Assembly: GCA_030849065.1 (NCBI GenBank) | Contig: JASAON010001339.1 | Location: 1 to 15,105 of the forward strand | Origin: Jaenimonas drosophilae | Taxonomy: Eukaryota > Euglenozoa > Kinetoplastea > Trypanosomatida > Trypanosomatidae | Direction: 5' to 3' | Length of the DNA stretch: 15,105 nt | In this document: positions 9,812 through 15,105 of the stretch, in pieces | How positions within the stretch are numbered: the stretch's first letter is position 1 | Layout of the letters: every line of letters begins with the position of its first letter | Made by a program: the position numbers and the translations under genes | Notes under the pieces: model-generated | What the model saw: the letters and a program-made list of their open reading frames with translations, nothing else | Database searches by the model: none | What the model was told of the DNA's origin: nothing

Positions 9812-10335
9812 TGGTTGGCCAGCCACGATCATCTCTCTATTGCATGCATTCGTTGCGTCGTGGAGGCGGTGATGTTGATGTCGCGAGCGGTGCACGCATG
9901 CACACGCATCATCACCATCCTCAACGTCAGCCGCCCAACGTGATGATTCCCATGACTGCATCGTTGCAGCGTACGGCGTTGATGGCCCTGTTGGACCCGA
10001 GCACATCACTCCACGAGCTTTGCCATGTACGTGGTGATACTCCATCAACACATCAACATCAGCGTCATTCATCTTCATCCGCCATACCTAACTTCTACGA
10101 TGCACGTGTTCCTGCCTCGCTTCGCGCCATGTGCGTTCTCACCGCCCAACTGATCAGTCGAGGTCGAGGTGGCGGTGCCAACTCCTCCGCCTCACGTGGG
10201 CTGCCTCTTGTGCAGCTCCAACAAGTTTGCCAGCTCACGGACGAACAGCTTCTTCTTGTTGTGCATGAGCTACACATGTGTGGGCTGGCGGTGATGCATC
10301 TTCCATCGCTCACCGTACGGTCATTGCTGGAGTAA
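7379..10335 (+). CDS. Long hypothetical protein, possibly ORC3-like, read through two apparent frameshifts
   Basis: Three overlapping frames give one plausible protein of roughly 980 aa: ATG 7379 to about 8851, then about 8855 to 9068, then about 9079 to TAA 10333-10335. Each junction sits at a homopolymer (CCCC 8851-8854; eleven T at 9068-9078), and dropping one base at each restores reading. Low-complexity segments are common: acidic/Ser and Pro stretches, an R5 cluster near 8098-8112, nine Asn, ten Asp, and a basic RKRQR at 9274-9288. The basic clusters suggest a nuclear protein. I do not recognise it with certainty. From memory, helical segments near 9160-9230 and 9560-9680 and the C-terminal segment (9960-10335) resemble the HD-containing helices and C-terminal winged helix of ORC3. 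If the shifts are real, it is a pseudogene or two shorter genes (the last frame first has ATG at 9133). Confidence 0.55.
8851..8854 (+). other. Apparent frameshift site 1 (C run)
   Basis: The upstream frame ends at TAA 8972-8974, whereas the frame one base later is open from 8808 to 9167 and reads W-D-A-A-R-V-W-R-R shortly after this run. Removing one C joins the frames smoothly. A sequencing or assembly error, a true mutation or another indel nearby would all fit. Confidence 0.45.
8994..9020 (+). repeat. (AAC)9 trinucleotide repeat encoding poly-Asn
   Basis: Nine perfect AAC codons in the middle frame of the long gene, coding nine Asn. This is a microsatellite likely to vary in length by whole codons. 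Confidence 0.9.
9068..9078 (+). other. Apparent frameshift site 2 (11-T run)
   Basis: The frame carrying the poly-Asn ends at TGA 9168-9170. The downstream frame is closed by TGA 9037-9039 upstream and open to 10335. A change from eleven to ten T would join them with three Phe at the join. Long T runs are a classic site of length error. Confidence 0.5.
9781..9810 (+). repeat. (GAT)10 trinucleotide repeat encoding poly-Asp
   Basis: Ten perfect GAT codons in frame with the last segment of the long gene, giving ten consecutive Asp. Several shorter GAT/CAT clusters lie nearby (for example 9292-9312 and 9481-9498), so this gene is unusually rich in such repeats. Confidence 0.9.
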
Positions 10336-10449
10336 ATGGCGACGAAGATGGTGGTTGGTTCCATCTGCCCCATGATGATCATGTGTGCGTCTTGATGCTG
10401 ATCCAACACATTGATGCGTGTTTGTGTTCCAAGCTACTTGATGATGAAT

Positions 10450-10539
10450 CTTCTTCCTCTTCTTCATCTTCTCTTCTCTATAGATTTTGTGTTATTGCTG
10501 CTCTGATCTATTAACGCGTGCGTTTATACTCCATTTCAG
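10450..10539 (+). promoter_or_regulatory. Candidate trans-splice acceptors for RPT3
   Basis: A strong C/T tract at 10450-10480 ends in TAG at 10481-10483, and a second site (CATTTCAG) ends at 10539. They would give 5' UTRs of 152 or 96 nt before ATG 10636. The rest of the 300-bp gap (10336-10635) holds the 3' UTR of the preceding gene and A/C-rich leader sequence. Confidence 0.45.
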
Positions 10540-10635
10540 CACGTGCACGAATCTATTCACGTGGTCATCATCATCCTCATCAGCATAGGAATACACTACT
10601 ACCACAACAACAACAACATCAGAACACTTGTGTGA

Positions 10636-11919
10636 ATGGCTGGCTCCTCACACGCCAATCCAACCGATCCTGACAACATCGCCAACACGCAAAAGCCTCC
10701 ACGCAAGCCCAAGATGGCGCCCGCTGCCGATGCATCCGCCATCAGCAACAGCAACAAGAAGAAGAAACATGGCAGCCTCTACGAGGAGTACGAGGGTCTC
10801 GTCAAGGCCATCCACACCATTGACCTAAAGACGATGATTTGCAAAACAGAAACACATCAGCTCATGAAGGAGGAGAGCATCGCGAAGCAGGAGGTGTTGC
10901 GCATCCAGGCCGTGCCACTGGTCCTGAGCAACTTTGTAGAGGCGGTGGAATCAACACGTGGCATCGTCAGTGGCGGCAGTGGCGCGCAGTACTTTGTGAA
11001 GATCCTCTCCACGCTGAACAAGGAGCAGTTGAAGGTGAACGCCTCGGTTGGCCTTCATCGCAGCAGCAACGCATGTGTGCAGCTCATGCCGAGTGAGACG
11101 GATGCCGAAGTGACGTTGATGAGCTCCAGCGACAAGCCTGATGTTTCCTACAGCGACATTGGTGGTTTGGATATTCAAAAACAAGAGCTGCGTGAGGCGG
11201 TGGAGCTGCCACTGACGCACGCTGGTCTGTACGAGCAGATTGGCATCGATCCCCCACGTGGTGTGTTGCTATTTGGGCCACCAGGAACGGGAAAGACGAT
11301 GTTGGTGAAGGCGGTGGCGCAACACACCAAAGCCTCCTTCATTCGTGTCGCGGGCAGTGAGTTTGTGCAGAAGTACCTCGGTGCTGGGCCGCGCAAGGTG
11401 CGTGATGTGTTTCGGCTTGCGCGCGAGAACGCACCATCCATCATCTTCATTGATGAAGTGGATTCCATCGCGTCGAAGCGTTTTGATGCGCAAACCGGTG
11501 CCGATCGCGAGGTACAGCGTGTGCTTGTTGAGCTCCTCACGCAAATGGATGGCTTTGATCAGAGTACCAACGTGAAGGTGATCATGGCCACCAACTGCTG
11601 GGAAACACTTGATCCTGCCCTTCTTCGTCCAGGACGTTTGGATCGCAAGATTGAGTTCCCACACCCGGACCGGCGTCAGAAGCGTCTGGTCTTTCAGGTG
11701 TGTACGAGCAAGATGAACATCTCGCCCGAGGTGGATCTGGAGGACTACATCACGCGTCCAGAGAAGCTGAGTGGGGCCGACATCAGCTCCATCTGCCAAG
11801 AGGCTGGCATGCTCGCCGTGCGCAAGAATCGGTATGTTATTCTTCCTGGCGATTTGGAAAACGCCTACCGAACCGTCATCAAGAAAACGGGCGAGGATAG
11901 CTACGACTTCTATTCGTAG
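10636..11919 (+). CDS. RPT3: 26S proteasome regulatory ATPase subunit Rpt3 (PSMC4 family)
   Basis: A 427-aa AAA+ ATPase of the 19S base, which unfolds ubiquitinated substrates and threads them into the 20S core; yeast Rpt3 is about the same length. An N-terminal Lys/Ser-rich stretch is followed by a coiled-coil segment (about 45-85), the OB-fold region (about 90-150) and the ATPase. Walker A is GPPGTGKT at 214-221, Walker B ends in Asp273-Glu274, sensor-1 Asn is 320, and the RPGRLDR arginine-finger region is 331-337. The C terminus D-F-Y-S supplies the hydrophobic-Tyr-X motif that Rpt3 inserts into the 20S alpha ring. Family assignment over other Rpt subunits rests on Rpt3-typical stretches such as [14 protein letters not shown] and VRKNRYVIL. 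One oddity is N-C-W-E-T after sensor 1, where the family usually has N-R-A-D-T. ATG 10636 is the first in the leader. Confidence 0.95.
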   Translation: MAGSSHANPTDPDNIANTQKPPRKPKMAPAADASAISNSNKKKKHGSLYEEYEGLVKAIHTIDLKTMICKTETHQLMKEESIAKQEVLRIQAVPLVLSNFVEAVESTRGIVSGGSGAQYFVKILSTLNKEQLKVNASVGLHRSSNACVQLMPSETDAEVTLMSSSDKPDVSYSDIGGLDIQKQELREAVELPLTHAGLYEQIGIDPPRGVLLFGPPGTGKTMLVKAVAQHTKASFIRVAGSEFVQKYLGAGPRKVRDVFRLARENAPSIIFIDEVDSIASKRFDAQTGADREVQRVLVELLTQMDGFDQSTNVKVIMATNCWETLDPALLRPGRLDRKIEFPHPDRRQKRLVFQVCTSKMNISPEVDLEDYITRPEKLSGADISSICQEAGMLAVRKNRYVILPGDLENAYRTVIKKTGEDSYDFYS

Positions 11920-11933
11920 TGGACCAGCGTGTA

Positions 11934-11951
11934 TGTGTGTGTGTGTGTGTG
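11934..11951. repeat. (TG)9 dinucleotide repeat in the RPT3 3' UTR
   Basis: Nine uninterrupted TG units begin 15 bases after the RPT3 stop codon, so they are probably transcribed in the 3' UTR. Confidence 0.9.
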
Positions 11952-12577
11952 CAACAGGGATGGATTCGTACTCTGTAATGTGTTCTGTGGCATTGTGTGT
12001 CTGTGGCTGGTTGTGTGGGAGCAGGGTGAAGGTGAAGGTTGTTGGCCATCGCGATGAGGTTTACCTTCACTCCATCCTCCCTCACGCATGGGTGCGTCAT
12101 GGCACTCTCATCCCACGAAAGCATTCCGCGCTGCAAAATACGTCGCACCCTTATTATGTTTTTTTTTGTTTGTTTTTATCAACACCTCCTGTGATGATGG
12201 AGTACACGCCGATAGTGTAGTGGTTGATGGCGGAACTCCATTCATCTGGGTCGTGGATGCCGCCGTGATGGTTCCTTTCACGTTGCAGTGATCGCGTCGA
12301 GCCTTGAGCTGCATGTGTGTGTGTATATGGCATGAGTCAGTTGATGCAACATCGTTCATCGGCCATATCCCCACAAGGAATGCCGTGCCCGTGCATACTG
12401 CGAGCATTGTGAGGTAATGATGTTTTGCTGTTCTCTGCCAACTGCGCATGGCTCGTCATCTCGTAGTGCCCCTCAGAAAAAGAAAAAAAAGCAACACCGC
12501 CGCCGACCTTCGTCGGCACACTCCATATATGCACATCATGTTGTCCTGTCATGCCGATTATCATCATCATTTGCAAC

Positions 12578-12619
12578 TTGTACTTCTTCTCTTCATATTA
12601 TTGCCATCCCTTGTGCAAG
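12578..12619 (+). promoter_or_regulatory. Candidate trans-splice acceptor for glyoxalase II
   Basis: A T/C-rich stretch (about 12578-12612) leads into CAAG with AG at 12618-12619. Splicing here gives a 42-nt leader and makes 12662 the first ATG, excluding the longer in-frame start at 12551. Confidence 0.4.
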
Positions 12620-12661
12620 CCATCATCATCATCAACATCAACACATCAACAACCATTCAAG

Positions 12662-13558
12662 ATGCGAAAACTTCTCACCAAAACGTTTGGCAGCTCCTTC
12701 TCCGTCACTGTGGTGCCAACCCTCAAGGACAACTTTTCATATCTCATCACGGATCATCATTCCGGCGATATCGCTGCCGTTGACGTGAACGCAGATGTGG
12801 AGCCCCTCCTCCGTCATTTGGAAGCATCTTCGCAGCTCGACTCCACCACGCATCATTTGCACACCATCCTCACCACCCACAAACATGCCGATCACTCTGG
12901 CGGGAACCTCAAGCTGCGCTCACTCATGACGACGAAGCATCACGCGCATGGCGCCATCACTCCTGATAGCTTTCTCATTGTTGGCGGTGCGAAGGAAAAC
13001 ATTCCAGGAGCCACACGCAACGTCGTGGATGGCGATCGCTTCAATGTTGGCCATTTATCGGTGGAGGTGATGGATAGTCCGTGCCACACCACGGGCCACG
13101 TCATGTATAAGATTGCACATCCGCAACATCCGGAAGATGGCATGGCGATCTTCACTGGAGATACCATCTTCATGGCAGGTGTTGGCGCATTCTTTGAAGG
13201 AAACTCAGAAGATATGTGCGCCGTGATGCGGCGTATGTTCTTCCTCCACGGCGACGCCGCGGCGATCGAGGATGCCAGGACCTTCATCTTCCCCGGCCAT
13301 GAATATACCGCCGGCTTTCTTCGATTTTCGGAGCGTATATTCCCAGACAAGAGCTCCACTGACGTCGCTTTTATTCAGGCGTGTGCCGCACGTACGGCAG
13401 CGGCGGTGGCTGAGGGTCTTCCTTCGATTCCAAGCACGTTGGCCGAAGAAAAACGCATCAACATGTTTATGCGTGTTGCCGATCCTTCTTTTCGCCAGCT
13501 GATGAAGCAGCCGAAGGAGGTGGAGCTGATGGACTATCTTTACAACGCCTGTGACTAG
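12662..13558 (+). CDS. GLO2: Glyoxalase II (hydroxyacylglutathione/trypanothione hydrolase)
   Basis: A 298-aa metallo-beta-lactamase-fold thioesterase that hydrolyses the S-lactoyl-thiol made by glyoxalase I, releasing D-lactate and the free thiol, the second step of methylglyoxal removal. Metal ligands are visible: His73-x-His75-x-Asp77-His78 followed by S-G-G, His142, bridging Asp167 in F-T-G-D-T, and His213 in P-G-H-E-Y. The family's G-x-G-x-F-F-E-G loop reads G-V-G-A-F-F-E-G. The C terminus carries Tyr294 and Cys297, with the same spacing as Tyr291 and Cys294 of Leishmania infantum GLO2, which favour trypanothione over glutathione; the basic residues of glutathione-specific enzymes are absent there. 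Hence trypanothione is the inferred thiol. ATG 12662 gives the usual family length; an in-frame ATG at 12551 would add 37 hydrophobic and Ser/Thr-rich residues. Probably cytosolic. Confidence 0.93.
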   Translation: MRKLLTKTFGSSFSVTVVPTLKDNFSYLITDHHSGDIAAVDVNADVEPLLRHLEASSQLDSTTHHLHTILTTHKHADHSGGNLKLRSLMTTKHHAHGAITPDSFLIVGGAKENIPGATRNVVDGDRFNVGHLSVEVMDSPCHTTGHVMYKIAHPQHPEDGMAIFTGDTIFMAGVGAFFEGNSEDMCAVMRRMFFLHGDAAAIEDARTFIFPGHEYTAGFLRFSERIFPDKSSTDVAFIQACAARTAAAVAEGLPSIPSTLAEEKRINMFMRVADPSFRQLMKQPKEVELMDYLYNACD

Positions 13559-13713
13559 CACTCGAGCATTCATGCCATGATATGAAGGTGTGTGTATGTT
13601 TGATCAAGGACTGGTACGTCCTCCAAATCTTCACGACATGGTGCCAACTATACTTGTTCTATCGTTCGGAGGTTCCTTAATGTGAGAGGATTCCTCAAGC
13701 TCCACCTCTGTGA

Positions 13714-13763
13714 GTGTATGTGTATGTGTGCGGCTGCCAAAGTCCATACACATACACATACAC
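13714..13763. repeat. Inverted repeat, 15-bp perfect stem with 20-nt loop
   Basis: GTGTATGTGTATGTG at 13714-13728 is the exact reverse complement of 13749-13763. One more A-T pair can form inside (13729/13748). The loop is about 18-20 nt. It lies about 155 bases after the glyoxalase II stop and is probably transcribed in the 3' UTR or spacer. The arms are simple TG/TA sequence, so it may have arisen from microsatellite rather than selection. Confidence 0.75.
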
Positions 13764-13990
13764 GTACCAACACCGACACTTGCTTCACAGGCCAACAATC
13801 TTTGATACAAACTGAGTGTGAAGTGGAGCACCGTGAAGATGTTTGGATTGTCCTTCACGACACGAGGGTGGATATGCTTTCACCGAACAAGCTACTCATG
13901 AAGACACACGTACGTTCCACCCATGTGTGGTATTCCTTATGATTATCCTGTGCCGTCCTTGATCTCACCCACTCCATGCACTCCTTNTAG

Positions 13991-14033
13991 ACTCCTCTTC
14001 CCCCACCTTCCAACCAAACAACACCGTACAAAG
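13991..14033 (+). promoter_or_regulatory. Candidate trans-splice acceptor region for copy C
   Basis: A C/T-rich tract at 13991-14011 is followed by AG at 14032-14033 within AAGACTC, which is shared with the leader of copy B (1935-1941). This gives an 18-nt 5' UTR before ATG 14052. Confidence 0.4.
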
Positions 14034-14051
14034 ACTCGTTACCATTGAAGC

Positions 14052-15105
14052 ATGAGTCTCCGCACTCGACTGTGGTGTGCTTTGCTCGTCATCCTTCTCA
14101 GTACACATGTGCACCTGTGTGAGGCCATCACCCTCACCATTGGTAGTGGGTACACCGAGCCAACAGTAAACACGGATCTGGCTGTTGATTACGCGACTGG
14201 TGTCAAGCTTCCTGCCGAAGCAGCCAGTACGACCGACCTGAGCTACACGGTTGTGATAAAAACAGCATCATCATCATCCAGAGGCATCTTTTTCTACAGC
14301 CAGTTCAACAATGACGCCTCAACCATTGCCATGTTTGGTCCTGCCGGCCATGACTTTATTGATTCTTACTGCGCAATGGACGAGCTTCAATGGTACGATT
14401 GGAAGCTTATGAACTTTGGAGCCATGGGCCAAGTCCATGACACTCAGTGGTGCTTCTTCCCACAGTACCGAGCAAACATCATGTACATCTTCCCCAACGG
14501 ACCCGCACAGGCTGCAGGACTTGCATTTCACCTGAACCAGTATGACCTCTTTCCTCGTACTCAGCTTGTTCTGCACGAAGATCCCGCAACAACAACCGGT
14601 GTTGGCTATGCGTCTCAACAGTTGCTCGCTCAGATCCTGCCTGGAATGGGAGTAAGCAACTATAAGACTGGCCTCACCACCACACTTGCCAACTATGACG
14701 ACTACATTGCCACGAAGCCAGGCATCATTTACTTATATGCCGGTGGAGACACTGGCAGCACCTTCAACTCCTATGCACAGAAGATCATTTTGGACGCAAC
14801 GCTCAAGGCACTGAACACAACCATTGGCTTTAACAGTGAAGTTGCGCATCAGTTCACTGAATTGTATAGGACTTTTCGCTTTGCTTTCCGCGACGGAGCA
14901 TTGAACCCTTCCAGCATCGCAATTGCATCATGGCTTCCTGGGCCGGATATAACCGAGTACACGTTCGTCCAAGACTTCACGGCGACTGGACTAGGTAGCT
15001 CCGATGGTCCTACAAATTTACTCTCATTTGCTGGATGGCTTGCCGGGTCTGCGTTGATGCAGGCCCTCACCAAGTACATGGGTCCAACGATTGGAGATCG
15101 TGATG
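14052..15105 (+). CDS. Receptor adenylate cyclase-like protein, copy C, N-terminal fragment
   Basis: An open frame runs from ATG 14052 to the window end with no stop (351 codons visible), so only the signal peptide and part of the ectodomain are present. The start M-S-L-R and the signal peptide are almost identical to copy B, and mature sequence begins I-T-L-T-I-G in both. Similarity to copy B alternates between near-identical and divergent blocks: 14602-14734 matches 2509-2641 with two mismatches, and 15030-15105 matches 2934-3009 exactly, but the stretch between is strongly diverged. Copy C also has small in-frame length differences, including an added Ser run near 14268. The NTT glycosylation sequon is kept. 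Membrane span and cyclase domain lie beyond the window, so catalytic status is unknown. Confidence 0.85.
   Translation, partial: MSLRTRLWCALLVILLSTHVHLCEAITLTIGSGYTEPTVNTDLAVDYATGVKLPAEAASTTDLSYTVVIKTASSSSRGIFFYSQFNNDASTIAMFGPAGHDFIDSYCAMDELQWYDWKLMNFGAMGQVHDTQWCFFPQYRANIMYIFPNGPAQAAGLAFHLNQYDLFPRTQLVLHEDPATTTGVGYASQQLLAQILPGMGVSNYKTGLTTTLANYDDYIATKPGIIYLYAGGDTGSTFNSYAQKIILDATLKALNTTIGFNSEVAHQFTELYRTFRFAFRDGALNPSSIAIASWLPGPDITEYTFVQDFTATGLGSSDGPTNLLSFAGWLAGSALMQALTKYMGPTIGDRD

Larger units (their letters stand above)
11920..12661. other. Intergenic region between RPT3 and glyoxalase II
   Basis: 742 bp with no supported gene. It holds a (TG)9 tract at 11934-11951 just after the RPT3 stop, a T-rich stretch around 12159-12178, an A-rich stretch around 12477-12491 and CAT/ATC-rich leader sequence just before glyoxalase II. 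It should contain the RPT3 3' UTR, the processing signals and the GLO2 5' UTR. Confidence 0.6.
13559..14051. other. Intergenic region between glyoxalase II and receptor copy C
   Basis: 493 bp with no supported gene. It holds a perfect inverted repeat (13714-13763), an undetermined base at 13987, and a pyrimidine-rich stretch before copy C. No RNA gene was recognised. Confidence 0.6.

Noticed and set aside
11269..11799. A 176-codon minus-strand ORF opposite RPT3
   Set aside because: It is a shadow of the highly conserved Rpt3 ATPase domain.
1..15105. CRISPR array, bacterial operon or phage content
   Set aside because: No direct repeat-spacer pattern, no Shine-Dalgarno-led gene clusters and no phage genes; the proteins are eukaryotic.

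Overview
The window looks like nuclear DNA of a kinetoplastid flagellate, most probably a free-living bodonid such as Bodo saltans. Four things point there. All recognisable genes lie on the + strand, as in a polycistronic unit. Gaps carry pyrimidine tracts followed by AG, as expected for trans-splicing, and I saw no clear spliceosomal introns. There are members of a receptor adenylate-cyclase-like family (signal peptide, long ectodomain, one membrane span, class III cyclase-type domain). The glyoxalase II ends with the Tyr/Cys pair linked to trypanothione use. The species name is inference.

Layout: (1) 1-401, the 3' end of a receptor cyclase-like gene (copy A). (2) 402-1955, a long gap with a weak coding-like island at about 1371-1928. 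(3) 1956-6050, a complete receptor cyclase-like gene of 1364 aa (copy B). (4) 6051-7378, a T/G-rich gap. (5) 7379-10335, a long unrecognised gene that can only be read through by assuming two single-base frameshifts, one in a C run and one in a T run; its later part faintly resembles ORC3. (6) 10636-11919, the 26S proteasome ATPase Rpt3. (7) 12662-13558, glyoxalase II. (8) 14052-15105, the 5' part of a third receptor cyclase-like gene (copy C), cut by the window end. An undetermined base lies at 13987.

The most interesting content is the receptor family. Copies share near-identical blocks (178 nt A/B with 2 mismatches; 133 nt B/C with 2 mismatches; 76 nt B/C identical) separated by strongly diverged segments, a patchwork that suggests gene conversion. 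The intracellular domain of copy B is plainly derived from a class III cyclase, but both metal-binding aspartates are replaced, as are two other substrate-site residues. It is therefore probably a pseudo-cyclase, and the family may be a diversifying set of surface receptors whose cyclase module has been given another use.

Rpt3, glyoxalase II and the unknown gene are single-copy-type housekeeping genes lying between family members. Nothing suggests that they work with the receptors. Co-transcription is expected simply from kinetoplastid genome organisation.
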